Origin: Rhodocyclaceae bacterium
Lineage (GTDB): Bacteria > Pseudomonadota > Gammaproteobacteria > Burkholderiales > Rhodocyclaceae
Direction: 5' to 3'
Assembly (NCBI GenBank): GCA_018262775.1
Contig: JADFDU010000055.1
Span: forward strand, 1-64,000
Length of the DNA: 64,000 nucleotides
The notes beneath the pieces are model-generated. The model was not told where the DNA came from and searched no databases. It saw only the letters and a program-made list of their open reading frames with translations. Positions 47,621 to 58,081 of the stretch are shown here, piece by piece. The position numbers and the translations under genes were made by a program. Position 1 is the first letter of the stretch. Each line of letters begins with the position of its first letter.

Positions 47621-47925
47621 CCGCGCGCTACTTCCTGCAGCCTCGGCAGTAAAGAGGACAGTTCTGCGCCCACCCCCACCCTTTGCTGCCCTCGCCACCC
47701 GGCACTTGCATATCGCGAACATGGCGCGTATAAATCGCCCTCAAATAACACATTAACTGCTGTTCGTCTTGCTGTTTTGTATCGCTTTATTCAACAGCAC
47801 GATATTTGCTATCGCAATTGCTGATACTTCCAATATCAGGGAAACCACTAGCAGGTATCGAACAAGGCAGAACACACCGGCTGGGCGGCTCACCGGCAAA
47901 AAACTATTGATGGAGGAGGGCGGTT
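47621..47925 (+). other. 305-base intergenic region and leader before the substrate-binding protein gene
   Basis: No plausible protein-coding frame is seen. From about 47745 the composition turns notably AT-rich compared with its surroundings. It holds one good promoter (47706-47734) and a leader of about 185 bases ending in TGGAGGAGGGCGGTT before the ATG of the substrate-binding protein. I find no known riboswitch pattern in the leader and no obvious terminator for dnaJ. Confidence 0.6.
47706..47734 (+). promoter_or_regulatory. Putative sigma-70 promoter
   Basis: TTGCAT and TATAAA are separated by exactly 17 bases. It faces the substrate-binding protein gene and predicts transcription from about 47741. 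Confidence 0.5.
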
Positions 47926-49065
47926 ATGAAAAGGATTCTCTGGCGATTTCTCGTCTTTGTTTCATTCGGTCTGCTCTGTGCTGCCGGCGCCGGGGCGGAA
48001 ACGGGGGTCACTCCGGACAGCATACTGTTCGGCCAGTCGGTGGTACTCAGCGGACCGATGGCTGAGAACGGTGTTCACTACACAAACGGCATCAAGCTCT
48101 ATCTGAACCAGATCAACGCCAAGGGCGGTGTCCATGGCCGCAAACTCCATCTGGTCACGCTGGACGATGCCTACAATCCGAAACGCGCCGCCGAAAACAC
48201 CGAGAAACTGATCAACGAGGACAAAGTCTTCGCGCTTTTCGGCTATGCCGGCACCGGCGCAACCCTCGCCACCCTGCCACTGGTGGCAAAGGCACAAATC
48301 CCATTCATCGCCCCCTACACGGGTGCCGACGGCTTGCGAAAACCCAACCACTGGCTGTTTCTCCTGCGCGCCAGCTATGGGGATGAAATGTTCAAGATGG
48401 TCGAACAATTGGTGACTGTCGGCGTCAAGGATATCGCCATCGCCTACCAGGATGACAATTTCGGCAAGGCGGGCCTCAAGAGTGCTGAAGACGCACTCGC
48501 CAAGTTCAAGCTGAAGGCGGTCGCCCTTGGGCCAATCAATGCGACCAGCTTCGATGGAAAGACGCCGGCCGAGACCATCGCCAAGGCCAAGCCCGGCGCC
48601 ATCATCATGGCGACAGCCGGCAAGGCCTCTATCGTCTTCATCAAGGAATACATCAAGACCGGCGAACGCCCGCAGTTTTTCGGGCTGTCTGTCGTTAGCG
48701 CTACGCAACTACGTGAGGAACTGGGTGCCGACGCGACGGGCATGGGCATCGCCCAGGTCGTTCCTTCACCCTGGAGCAGCAAATACGTCGTGGTGCGCCA
48801 ATACAGGGATGCACTGGCCAAGGCCAAGCAGCAGCAACAGGCCCACCACGCCGGGCTAGAGGGATATATCGCAGCCAAAGTGCTGGTTGAGGGCCTCAAG
48901 CGTGCGGGAAAGGATCTGACACGCGCGAAATTCGTCTCGGCACTCGAGACCCTGCACAACTTCGATTTGGGAGATTTCAGCGTTGACTATTCGACGGAGA
49001 GCCACATCGGCTCATCCTTCGTCGATCTGTCCATTGTCCGCAGCAGCGGACAATTTCTTCAGTAA
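47926..49065 (+). CDS. Periplasmic substrate-binding protein, branched-chain amino acid type
   Basis: 379 residues. A cleavable signal peptide (about 1-25, ending AAGAGAE) has no lipobox cysteine, so the mature protein is soluble in the periplasm. The body is a type I periplasmic binding fold (Peripla_BP_6): SILFGQSVVLSGPMAENG, then LVTLDDAYNPKRAAENTEKL and YQDDNFGKAGL. Such proteins usually feed LivHMFG-type ABC transporters, but no permease or ATPase genes are nearby. Ligand is unknown; amino acids, amides or aromatic acids are typical. It converges on cysS with 4 bases between the stop codons. Confidence 0.85.
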   Translation: MKRILWRFLVFVSFGLLCAAGAGAETGVTPDSILFGQSVVLSGPMAENGVHYTNGIKLYLNQINAKGGVHGRKLHLVTLDDAYNPKRAAENTEKLINEDKVFALFGYAGTGATLATLPLVAKAQIPFIAPYTGADGLRKPNHWLFLLRASYGDEMFKMVEQLVTVGVKDIAIAYQDDNFGKAGLKSAEDALAKFKLKAVALGPINATSFDGKTPAETIAKAKPGAIIMATAGKASIVFIKEYIKTGERPQFFGLSVVSATQLREELGADATGMGIAQVVPSPWSSKYVVVRQYRDALAKAKQQQQAHHAGLEGYIAAKVLVEGLKRAGKDLTRAKFVSALETLHNFDLGDFSVDYSTESHIGSSFVDLSIVRSSGQFLQ

Positions 49066-49069
49066 GCGT

Positions 49070-50455
49070 TCAAGCGCGGCGCCACTCAGTGGCGCCGCCT
49101 GGCTTGTCTTCCAGGACGATCCCGCCCGCCAGTAGTTCTGCGCGAATGCGGTCTGCTTCGGCGAAATCTTTCAGCTTCTTTGCGGTACTTCGCGCCAGGA
49201 TGCGTGCCTCGATCATCGCCGGATCAAATTCCCCTGTCGTGCCGGGAACCGCCTGCAAGAACACAACCGGATCGCGCTGCAACAGGCCGAGAACACCGGC
49301 CAGGGCTTTGAGCTGACCGGCCGCCGACGCAGACTGCGTGCGGTTCACTTCATTGGCCAGCTCGAACAAGGCAGCGATCGCCTCGGGCGTATTGAAGTCG
49401 TCGTCCATCGCCTCGCGGAATTTCGCCGCCTGCGGCAACCCCCAGTCGATGTCAGCCGACGTCGGGACAACATTTTTCAGCGCCGTATAGAAACGCATCA
49501 GTGCGGTGCGCGCATCGTCGAGGTGTACGTCCGAGTAGTTGAGCGGGCTACGATAGTGGGCACGCAGGATAAAGAAGCGCACCACCTCGGCATCGTACTT
49601 TTTCAACACCTCGCGAATGGTGAAGAAGTTGCCGAGCGATTTGGACATCTTCTCGTCATCCACCCGCACGAAGCCGTTATGCATCCAGTAGTTCACGAAA
49701 CAGCAGCCATGTGCGCCCTCACTTTGCGCAATTTCGTTCTCGTGATGCGGGAACTGCAGATCCTGTCCGCCGCCATGGATATCGAAATGCGGCCCGAGCA
49801 ATTCCGAACTCATGGCCGAACATTCTATGTGCCAGCCGGGGCGGCCGCTGCCCCAAGGCGATGCCCATTTCGCCTCATCGGGTTCATCTGCCTTGGCGTG
49901 CTTCCAGAGAACAAAGTCGAGGGGATCGTGCTTGTCTTGCATCACGTCGACACGCTCGCCTGCTCTTAAATCTTCCAGAGACTTGCCGGAGAGCCGGCCG
50001 TAACCTTCGAACTTGCGCACGCTGTAACAGACGTCACGGTTGGCGGCGACGTAGGCGTAGCCGTTCTTTTCCAACGCACCGATCAAGCGTTGCATGGCTG
50101 CCACATATTGCGTCGCACGTGGCTCATGGTCGGGCTTCTGCACACCCAGCGCGGCAGCATCCTCATGCATGAAGGCGATATAGCGGTCAGTCAGCGCCTG
50201 GATCGACTCACCATTCTCCTGCGCCCGACGAATGATCTTGTCGTCGATGTCGGTGATGTTGCGCACGTACACAACCTTGTAGCCGGAAGCACGCAGCCAG
50301 CGGGCCACGAGGTCAAACACCACCAGCACGCGAGCATGGCCGAGATGACAATAGTCATATACGGTCATGCCGCAGACGTACATGCGCACGAGTCCGGGCT
50401 CGATCGGGGCAAACACCTGCTTGCCGCGTAGCAGGGTATTGTAGATTTTCAGCAT
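49070..50455 (-). CDS. cysS: Cysteinyl-tRNA synthetase
   Basis: 461 residues, full length. This class I synthetase has the zinc ligand in [18 protein letters not shown], where HLGH stands for the HIGH motif, and [11 protein letters not shown] as [13 protein letters not shown] and [11 protein letters not shown] complete the zinc site. It is divergent from the TPR protein gene. Nothing unusual. Confidence 0.97.
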   Translation of the reverse strand: MLKIYNTLLRGKQVFAPIEPGLVRMYVCGMTVYDYCHLGHARVLVVFDLVARWLRASGYKVVYVRNITDIDDKIIRRAQENGESIQALTDRYIAFMHEDAAALGVQKPDHEPRATQYVAAMQRLIGALEKNGYAYVAANRDVCYSVRKFEGYGRLSGKSLEDLRAGERVDVMQDKHDPLDFVLWKHAKADEPDEAKWASPWGSGRPGWHIECSAMSSELLGPHFDIHGGGQDLQFPHHENEIAQSEGAHGCCFVNYWMHNGFVRVDDEKMSKSLGNFFTIREVLKKYDAEVVRFFILRAHYRSPLNYSDVHLDDARTALMRFYTALKNVVPTSADIDWGLPQAAKFREAMDDDFNTPEAIAALFELANEVNRTQSASAAGQLKALAGVLGLLQRDPVVFLQAVPGTTGEFDPAMIEARILARSTAKKLKDFAEADRIRAELLAGGIVLEDKPGGATEWRRA

Positions 50456-50570
50456 TGAGAGCAGGGCGTACTGGAAAACGGCGGATTGGCTGGAAAACGC
50501 AGTTCAGAGAAGGCCAGGGAAGGCTTATGCCCGCATGAGCGGGCGCATGCCGTAACTAAAAAGGCAATTA

Positions 50571-50600
50571 TTGTTGATCCGGCGCCGTTCTTGTTAGAAT
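50571..50600 (+). promoter_or_regulatory. Putative promoter of the TPR / L,D-transpeptidase operon
   Basis: TTGTTG and TAGAAT are 18 bases apart, with transcription expected near 50607, about 35 bases before the ATG. A separate hairpin GCCCGC-ATGA-GCGGGC lies just upstream at 50529-50544. Confidence 0.45.
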
Positions 50601-50641
50601 GCCAGACTATTCAAACGCCTATAGCCGAAAAGTATAACATA

Positions 50642-51712
50642 ATGACCCTCCACCGCTTTTCCGCTTTCCCGCACGCGTTCGCCAGCCTGATTTGCGCCGG
50701 CCTGATTGCCCTGATCCCGCTGGCCGCGTGCGCAGACACCCTCCAGGACGCTAACCGCCTCATGAAGCAGGGCCAACTCGGGCCCGCATTGGAGAAGACT
50801 GAGCAGGTACTGGTCGCCAAGCCGAAGGACGCCCAAGCACGCTTCCTGAAGGGGCTCATCCTGACGGAAATGAACCGCCAAAACGACGCTATTGCCGTCT
50901 TTACCAAACTGACTGAAGACTACCCGGAATTACCGGAACCCTATAACAATCTTGCCGTTCTCTATGCCCAGCAGCGCCAGTACGAGAAAGCAAAGAACGC
51001 ACTCGAGATGGCCATCCGTACCCACCCCTCCTATGCCACGGCCCACGAGAATCTCGGCGACATCTATGCACGCATGGCTAGCCAGGCCTACGACAAGGCG
51101 CTGCAGATCGACTCCTCCAATACCAGCGCACAATCCAAACTGGCACTGATCCGGGACTTGATGGGCACATCCTCACGGCCGGCAACGCTCGCCTCGCGCA
51201 GCACATCCGGCAAGGTTCCACCGCCTGCACCCGCGACTCCAGCCGCGAAAGTCGAGGTCGCAACAGCCGCCAAATCTGAACCCGCCCCGGTCGTAAAATC
51301 CGAGCCTGCACCGGTTGCCCAACCGTCCGAAGCGAAACCAGCTCCAGCAGTCGAAAACCACAGTGCCGCCAGCGACAAGCAGGATGTGGAAAAAGCCATC
51401 CGTGACTGGGCTACGGCTTGGTCGAGAAAAGACATCAAGACTTATCTCGCCGCCTACGCGGCTGATTTCAAGACACCAGGAGGCGAACCGCGAAGCGCCT
51501 GGGAAGCCGAGCGCACACGCCGCATCGACAAACCCGCTTCGATACAGATCAGCATCGAAAAAATGCAGATTACGATCGAGGGCGATCGGGCCACCGCCAA
51601 GTTTCGCCAGTATTACACGTCCGGCAAATTCAAGTCCTCCACCACCAAGGCCATGGTATTGGTCAGCCGTAGCGGCAAGTGGCTGATCCAGCAGGAGCAG
51701 GTCTCCAACTGA
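50642..51712 (+). CDS. Exported TPR protein with a C-terminal NTF2-like domain
   Basis: 356 residues. An N-terminal signal segment ends at LAAC (C30), so it may be a lipoprotein, though cleavage after ACA by signal peptidase I is also possible. Three TPR-like repeats follow (about 33-160; for example PEPYNNLAVLYAQQRQYEKA and ATAHENLGDIYARMAS). A Pro/Ala/Lys linker with repeated KSEPAPV leads to a C-terminal domain (about 245-356; VEKAIRDWATAWSRKDIKTY) that resembles the end of the next protein. The next gene, an L,D-transpeptidase, overlaps its stop codon (TGATG). A role in peptidoglycan remodelling is inferred from that neighbour. Confidence 0.75.
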   Translation: MTLHRFSAFPHAFASLICAGLIALIPLAACADTLQDANRLMKQGQLGPALEKTEQVLVAKPKDAQARFLKGLILTEMNRQNDAIAVFTKLTEDYPELPEPYNNLAVLYAQQRQYEKAKNALEMAIRTHPSYATAHENLGDIYARMASQAYDKALQIDSSNTSAQSKLALIRDLMGTSSRPATLASRSTSGKVPPPAPATPAAKVEVATAAKSEPAPVVKSEPAPVAQPSEAKPAPAVENHSAASDKQDVEKAIRDWATAWSRKDIKTYLAAYAADFKTPGGEPRSAWEAERTRRIDKPASIQISIEKMQITIEGDRATAKFRQYYTSGKFKSSTTKAMVLVSRSGKWLIQQEQVSN

Positions 51713-52908
51713 TGAACGGTTGCCGACGTATTCGACTCCTGGCGGCGGCGCTTTGCCTGGCTGCTGCCGGCGTGGCTTTCCCGGCCTTGCCCGAACCTGC
51801 ATACTCTGACTCAGGGCTGGAGCCGATGCTGGCCCAGGTCTTCACTGATATCGAGCAGAACCAGCTCGATACGGCACTTGTTCAGACGGAAAAACTGCTC
51901 AAGCTCTATCCGAATTTTCGCCTGGGCTACCTCATCAAGGGCGATATTCTGCTGGCCCGCTCACGCCCGCTCGTCACGCTCGGCAACGTCGCCAATGCAC
52001 CACAGGGCAAGCTGGCCGATTTGCGTGACGAAGCCATTGCCCGACTCAAGGCCTATCGCGACAAGCCGTCGACCGATTACGTGCCGCGCTACTTGCTGCA
52101 GATGCACCCTGAGCAGAAGTACGCCGTAGTGGTCGACACACAGAAGGCCCGACTCTATCTCTACCGGAATGTAGACGGTCGGCCGCGCTTCGTCGCCGAC
52201 TACTACATCTCGCATGGCAAGGCCGGTACCGACAAGGTACGCGAAGGGGACAAGAAGACTCCAATCGGCGTTTATCACGTCACTGCCAGCCTGCCGCGAC
52301 AGAAGCTGACCGACTTCTACGGCAACGGTGCCTTCCCTATCAACTATCCAAACGAGTGGGACAAGCGCCTGGGCCGTAACGGCCACGGCATCTGGCTTCA
52401 CGGCACGCCTACCGACACCTTCTCGCGCCCGCCCAAGGCTTCCGACGGTTGCGTCGTGCTGGCCAACCAGGATCTCGACGCGCTGGCGAAAAACCTGCAG
52501 ATCGGCACCACGCCGGTCATTATTTCCAACAGCATCGAATGGCTCTCTCTCGACGACTGGCAGACCGAGCGCGCCGCACTCTTAGACAGCATCGAGGACT
52601 GGCGCCGCGACTGGGAAAGCCTCGATACAGACAAATACCTGCACCACTACTCGAAGCGCTTCCGGGACGGAAACCATAACCTTGACCAGTGGGCAATGCA
52701 AAAGCGGCAGGTCAATGCGGGAAAACAGTGGCTCAAGGTCAGCACGCTCAACATCAGTATGTTCCGCGATCCTGGCAAGGAGGAATTGGTTGTCGTTACC
52801 TTCGATCAGGACTACAAGAGCAGCAATCTCAACAATGTCATGAAAAAGCGCCAGTACTGGATGAAGGAAGACGGCGCGTGGAAAATTGTCTACGAAGGGG
52901 GCGCGTAG
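51712..52908 (+). CDS. L,D-transpeptidase (YkuD) with a C-terminal NTF2-like domain, Csd6-like layout
   Basis: 398 residues. A signal peptide (about 1-25) is followed by a helical, TPR-like region. The YkuD domain (about 136-275) has the catalytic signature: HGTPTD, then SDGCVVL, with Asp in place of the usual His of SHGC. A C-terminal domain (about 290-398; [20 protein letters not shown]) resembles that of the preceding protein. This three-part layout recalls H. pylori Csd6, a YkuD-type L,D-carboxypeptidase that shapes the cell, so trimming as well as cross-linking is possible. It acts in the periplasm on peptidoglycan stem peptides. Confidence 0.85.
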   Translation: MNGCRRIRLLAAALCLAAAGVAFPALPEPAYSDSGLEPMLAQVFTDIEQNQLDTALVQTEKLLKLYPNFRLGYLIKGDILLARSRPLVTLGNVANAPQGKLADLRDEAIARLKAYRDKPSTDYVPRYLLQMHPEQKYAVVVDTQKARLYLYRNVDGRPRFVADYYISHGKAGTDKVREGDKKTPIGVYHVTASLPRQKLTDFYGNGAFPINYPNEWDKRLGRNGHGIWLHGTPTDTFSRPPKASDGCVVLANQDLDALAKNLQIGTTPVIISNSIEWLSLDDWQTERAALLDSIEDWRRDWESLDTDKYLHHYSKRFRDGNHNLDQWAMQKRQVNAGKQWLKVSTLNISMFRDPGKEELVVVTFDQDYKSSNLNNVMKKRQYWMKEDGAWKIVYEGGA

Positions 52909-52937
52909 CCCGCTTCTCTTTTTACGGGAATCCTGCA

Positions 52938-53510
52938 ATGAAGAAGCTATGCACGCTGGCCATCGGCCTGCTTATGAGCCTGACCGTCCTCGCCGCCAAC
53001 CCAATCGTCGAGATGAAGACGAACCAGGGACTCATCGTCATCGAACTGTATGCCGACAAGGCGCCGAAAACTGTCGAGAACTTTCTCCAGTACGTGAAGG
53101 ACGGTTTCTACGATGGCACGATTTTCCACCGCGTCATCGACGGCTTCATGATCCAGGGCGGTGGCTTCGAATCGGGCATGAAGCAGAAGCCGACCCGCAC
53201 ACCAATCGAGAACGAGGCGAAGAACGGGCTGAAGAACGCGGCCGGCACGTTCGCCATGGCGCGTACACAGGATCCGCATTCCGCTTCGGCACAGTTCTTC
53301 ATCAATCTCGCCGACAACCACCCGCTCGACTACCCGTCTCGCGACGGCTGGGGCTATGCGGTATTCGGCAAGGTCACGCAGGGCTTTGACATCGTGCAAA
53401 AAATCGCCAAAGTGAAGACCGGCAACGCAGGTTTTCACCAGAACGTGCCGGTCGATCCCATTGTGATCGAATCCGCCCGACTTCAGTCTGAAGCAAAATC
53501 CGCCAAATAA
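52938..53510 (+). CDS. ppiA: Periplasmic peptidyl-prolyl cis-trans isomerase (cyclophilin)
   Basis: 190 residues. A signal peptide (about 1-20, ending VLAAN) precedes a cyclophilin domain: [15 protein letters not shown] with the catalytic Arg, then [13 protein letters not shown]. It helps fold exported proteins. The start follows a modest site (GGGAATCC). It is 29 bases after the L,D-transpeptidase and 11 bases before a second, cytosolic cyclophilin, so the two cyclophilins are in tandem. Confidence 0.93.
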   Translation: MKKLCTLAIGLLMSLTVLAANPIVEMKTNQGLIVIELYADKAPKTVENFLQYVKDGFYDGTIFHRVIDGFMIQGGGFESGMKQKPTRTPIENEAKNGLKNAAGTFAMARTQDPHSASAQFFINLADNHPLDYPSRDGWGYAVFGKVTQGFDIVQKIAKVKTGNAGFHQNVPVDPIVIESARLQSEAKSAK

Positions 53511-53521
53511 TAGGAGAAAAC

Positions 53522-54013
53522 ATGGTCAAGCTGCACACCAACTTCGGCACCATCGTCCTGGAACTGGACGCCACCAAGGCCCCCGAGACGGTGAAGAACT
53601 TCCTCGCCTATGTCGAGGCCGGCCACTACGACAACACGGTATTCCACCGCGTCATCGGCGGCTTCATGATCCAGGGCGGTGGCTTCGAGCCGGGCATGAA
53701 CCAGAAATCGACCCAGGCACCGATCCAGAACGAGGCCACTAACGGCCTGAAAAACGATCGCTACACCATCGCCATGGCGCGTACTGGCGATCCGCATTCG
53801 GCCACTGCGCAGTTCTTCATCAACGCCAAGGACAATGCCTTCCTCAACCATACTGCACCGAGCGGCCAGGGCTGGGGTTATTGCGTTTTCGGCAGAGTGG
53901 TCGAGGGCATGGACGTAGTAGACAAGATCGAAGGTGCCAAGACTGGCAGCAAAGGTTTCCATCAAGACGTCCCTGTCGACGACGTGGTGATCGAAAAGGC
54001 TGAAGTCGCCTGA
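53522..54013 (+). CDS. ppiB: Cytosolic peptidyl-prolyl cis-trans isomerase (cyclophilin)
   Basis: 163 residues with no signal peptide. The cyclophilin core is [19 protein letters not shown] and [13 protein letters not shown], with a C-terminal strand [13 protein letters not shown]. The ATG follows AGGAGAAAAC. It is strongly similar to the preceding periplasmic copy, consistent with tandem duplication and loss or gain of the signal peptide. lpxH follows 15 bases downstream, an arrangement (ppiB-lpxH) known in other proteobacteria. Confidence 0.95.
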   Translation: MVKLHTNFGTIVLELDATKAPETVKNFLAYVEAGHYDNTVFHRVIGGFMIQGGGFEPGMNQKSTQAPIQNEATNGLKNDRYTIAMARTGDPHSATAQFFINAKDNAFLNHTAPSGQGWGYCVFGRVVEGMDVVDKIEGAKTGSKGFHQDVPVDDVVIEKAEVA

Positions 54014-54028
54014 CGCGAACGGTCGGCG

Positions 54029-54751
54029 ATGGCTACGCTCTTCATCTCCGACCTGCACCTCTGCTCGAGCCGGCCGCACATCAACCGGCTCTTCATTGAG
54101 TTTCTCGCCGGTCCGGCGCGACAGGCCGAGGCGCTTTACATACTCGGCGATCTGTTCGAGTACTGGGCGGGCGACGACAACCTCGACGACGCCTTCAACG
54201 CCGCTATTTGCGCCGCCCTGCGCACCTTGTCGGAATCCGGTGTGCGTCTTTATTTCATGGCAGGTAATCGAGATTTCCTCGCCGGTGCAGACTTTGCCCG
54301 TGCTGCCGGCCTGTCCCTGCTGCCCGAACCTGCCGTCATCGAACTTCACGGCACCCCCACCCTGCTCATGCATGGCGACACGCTATGTACTGACGACAAC
54401 GCCTACCAGGCTTTTCGCACCGAAGTGCGCTCGCCTGAATGGCAGCAGACGTTTCTGGCCTTACCGCTCTCACGCCGCAAGCAGCAGATCGAGGCACTAC
54501 GCTGTAAAAGCGAATCACAAAAGCGCAGCAAGCCAATAGAGATCATGGATACGAATTCGGACGCCGTCCTGCGGGCACTGACTTTGCACCAATGCACCCG
54601 CCTCATCCATGGCCATACGCATCGCCCGAACCACCACGCGCTGGTTATCGACAGCGTACCCTGCGAACGCTGGGTGCTGCCGGACTGGTACGAAACCGGT
54701 GGCTATCTCACCTGTGACGAAAGCGGCTGCCGGCAGATCATGCTCGCCTAA
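54029..54751 (+). CDS. lpxH: UDP-2,3-diacylglucosamine diphosphatase
   Basis: 240 residues. This calcineurin-like phosphoesterase performs the fourth step of lipid A synthesis at the inner membrane. The two-manganese site is visible as ISDLHL, ILGDLFEYW, AGNRD, LMHGDT and HGHTHRP. Length is typical. Its TAA overlaps the metZ TAG on the other strand. Confidence 0.95.
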   Translation: MATLFISDLHLCSSRPHINRLFIEFLAGPARQAEALYILGDLFEYWAGDDNLDDAFNAAICAALRTLSESGVRLYFMAGNRDFLAGADFARAAGLSLLPEPAVIELHGTPTLLMHGDTLCTDDNAYQAFRTEVRSPEWQQTFLALPLSRRKQQIEALRCKSESQKRSKPIEIMDTNSDAVLRALTLHQCTRLIHGHTHRPNHHALVIDSVPCERWVLPDWYETGGYLTCDESGCRQIMLA

Positions 54752-55923
54752 ATCAACGCCAGCCCCCGCGCCAGATCGATCTTAAGGTCCGCCACGGATT
54801 CGAGGCCGACGGCCACGCGCAGCAGACTTTCACGAATGCCCGAGGTGGCACGCGCCTCCGCGCTGATGCGTCCATGCGTTGTACTCGCCGGATGAGTGAT
54901 GGTGCTCTTGGTATCGCCCAGATTCGCCGTGATCGAGATCAGGCGCGTCGCATCAACCACCCGCCACGCCTGCTCGCGGCCGCCCCTCACATCGAAAGAG
55001 AGAATGGCGCCACCTGATTTCTGCTGGTGCATTGCCAGAGCATGCTGCGGATGCGAGGGTAGCCCGGGGTAATACACCCGTGCAACCTGCGGCTGTGCTT
55101 CTAGCCATTGCGCAAGTTCCAGCGCCGCGGCGGATTGTGCCTCCATGCGGATGTGCAGAGTTTCCAACCCCTTCAGGATCACCCAAGCATTGAACGGAGA
55201 GATGGACGGGCCGGCTGTGCGCAGGAATTTGAACACCTCTTCGGTCAGTTCCTTGCGGCCAACCACTGCCCCGCCCAGCACGCGACCCTGACCGTCAAGG
55301 TATTTGGTGGCGGAATGAATCACCAGATCGGCTCCCAGGTCCAGCGGGCGTTGCAGGGCCGGCGAACAGAAGCAGTTGTCGACCGCCAGCAACGCGCCAC
55401 CGGCATGCGCGACCCGGGTCAGGGCGGCGATATCGAGCACTTCGGTCAGTGGGTTCGACGGCGTTTCGATGAAAACGAGCTTGGTCTGTGGCCGCAACGC
55501 GGCCCGAAACGCCTCCGGCTCGCCCGACTCGACAAATGTGGTGTCGATACCGAACTTCGGCAGGACGCCGCCGAACAACTGCTGTGTGGCGCCGAACATT
55601 CCACGGGAGGCAACGATATGCTCGCCGGCTCGCATGAGCGCCATGACGGTCGACAGGATGGCGGCCATGCCGCTCGCCATGGCGATACAGGCCTCGCCGC
55701 CTTCCAGCGCCGCCAGTCGCTCCTGCAGCATGCTGACGGTGGGATTGGAAAAGCGGCCATAAACAAACCCGGCTTCCTCCCCCGAGAAACGGGCTGCCGC
55801 CTGGGCGGCACTGTCGAAAACGAAGCTCGAGGTCAGGTAAAGCGCCTCGGCATGCTCGTTGAACTGGCTGCGCTGAATGCCCGCGCGCACCGCCAGTGTC
55901 TCCAGATCGAATTTCTTGTCCAT
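54748..55923 (-). CDS. metZ: O-succinylhomoserine sulfhydrylase
   Basis: 391 residues, PLP-dependent Cys/Met metabolism family. The cofactor lysine is in VIHSATKYLDGQGRVLGG. Other blocks are YGRFSNPTVSMLQERLAALE and IETPSNPLTEVLDI. It makes homocysteine from O-succinylhomoserine and sulfide (direct sulfhydrylation), bypassing cystathionine. The start at ATG 55923 fits the family; upstream frame extension covers the leader. The leader carries a SAM-II-like riboswitch and an intrinsic terminator, so feedback control by S-adenosylmethionine is expected. Confidence 0.94.
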   Translation of the reverse strand: MDKKFDLETLAVRAGIQRSQFNEHAEALYLTSSFVFDSAAQAAARFSGEEAGFVYGRFSNPTVSMLQERLAALEGGEACIAMASGMAAILSTVMALMRAGEHIVASRGMFGATQQLFGGVLPKFGIDTTFVESGEPEAFRAALRPQTKLVFIETPSNPLTEVLDIAALTRVAHAGGALLAVDNCFCSPALQRPLDLGADLVIHSATKYLDGQGRVLGGAVVGRKELTEEVFKFLRTAGPSISPFNAWVILKGLETLHIRMEAQSAAALELAQWLEAQPQVARVYYPGLPSHPQHALAMHQQKSGGAILSFDVRGGREQAWRVVDATRLISITANLGDTKSTITHPASTTHGRISAEARATSGIRESLLRVAVGLESVADLKIDLARGLALI

Positions 55924-55937
55924 GATCCAATCCCGCA

Positions 55938-55972
55938 ATAAAAAACCCGGCGCAGCTGAGCGACCGGGTTTT
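55938..55972 (-). terminator. Intrinsic terminator in the metZ leader
   Basis: On the minus strand AAAACCCGG pairs with CCGGGTTTT, with CGC/GCG extending inside, and TTTTTTATT follows. It begins right after the AAGGG that ends the SAM-II-like motif. It probably acts as the riboswitch's expression platform, 15 bases before the metZ ATG. Confidence 0.8.
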
Positions 55973-56028
55973 CCCTTCGCTTTAGCCGCATTTATTAGGC
56001 GCCCGCAAGCTGATATCAAATCGGCGCA
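55973..56028 (-). ncRNA. SAM-II (SAM-alpha) riboswitch
   Basis: Read on the minus strand, GCGCC and GGCGC form the P1 stem, enclosing a loop that starts GATTTG and ends AGCTTGCG. The 3' part TAATAAATGCGGCTAAAG and GAAGGG keeps the conserved AUAAAUG-nn-GCUAAA of SAM-II. Part of the loop (AGCTTGC) can pair with GCGGCT to build the H-type pseudoknot. Position before metZ fits. SAM-II is best known from Alphaproteobacteria. Confidence 0.75.
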
Positions 56029-56034
56029 ATCCGG

Positions 56035-56059
56035 AAACTACACGGGGTTGTGGCTCCTG

Positions 56060-56063
<4 letters not shown>
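56035..56063 (-). promoter_or_regulatory. metZ promoter
   Basis: On the minus strand a consensus -35 TTGACA (56058-56063), a 17-base spacer and TAGTTT (56035-56040) place the transcript start just upstream of the riboswitch. The -35 overlaps the purF stop codon. Confidence 0.65.
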
Positions 56064-57580
<1,517 letters not shown>

Positions 57581-57583
57581 GTC

Positions 57584-58075
57584 TCACCTATAGCGTATGC
57601 GCTTCGCCACAGTATCCGGCAACCAAGGCTTGGCCGCCAGTACTGCGGTTTCCAGCGGCGGCGCCAGCCAGGCCTGCCGCCACCAAGCCTGCTGCGGCAG
57701 CACCGTAAGGCCGCCGATCAGCACGCACAACCATACCACCAGCCCTCCGCGCGCGACACCGAATATTGCACCGAGAAAACGATCCAGCGGCCCCAGCCCG
57801 ATCACCCGCAGCAGCTTCGACAGGGCAATGCGCAGCAAGGCAACCGTCACCAGCACCGTCACGGCAATCACGGCAAAGGCCGCAGCGTACTGCAATGCCG
57901 GCTCCTTGAGCCAGTCGCCGAACATCGGCGCCATGTCCGGCGCCAGGGCGCGCGCCGCCAGGAGCGCTGCTATCCATGCCGCCAGCGCAAGCACTTCGCT
58001 GATGAGCCCGCGCCAGACCCCCAGCAGGACCGATGCGGCAACAATGGCGAGTGCACCGTAATCGAAAACCGTCAC
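57584..58075 (-). CDS. cvpA: CvpA family membrane protein
   Basis: 163 residues with four membrane helices (about 6-20, 24-42, 62-84 and 101-121). The Gly-rich WRGLISEVLALAAWI and GPLDRFLGAIFGVARG match CvpA, needed for colicin V production and envelope stress tolerance in E. coli. The start codon is GTG. It lies between the SPOR protein and purF, a conserved order in proteobacteria. Confidence 0.93.
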   Translation of the reverse strand: MTVFDYGALAIVAASVLLGVWRGLISEVLALAAWIAALLAARALAPDMAPMFGDWLKEPALQYAAAFAVIAVTVLVTVALLRIALSKLLRVIGLGPLDRFLGAIFGVARGGLVVWLCVLIGGLTVLPQQAWWRQAWLAPPLETAVLAAKPWLPDTVAKRIRYR

Positions 58076-58081
58076 TGCCGC

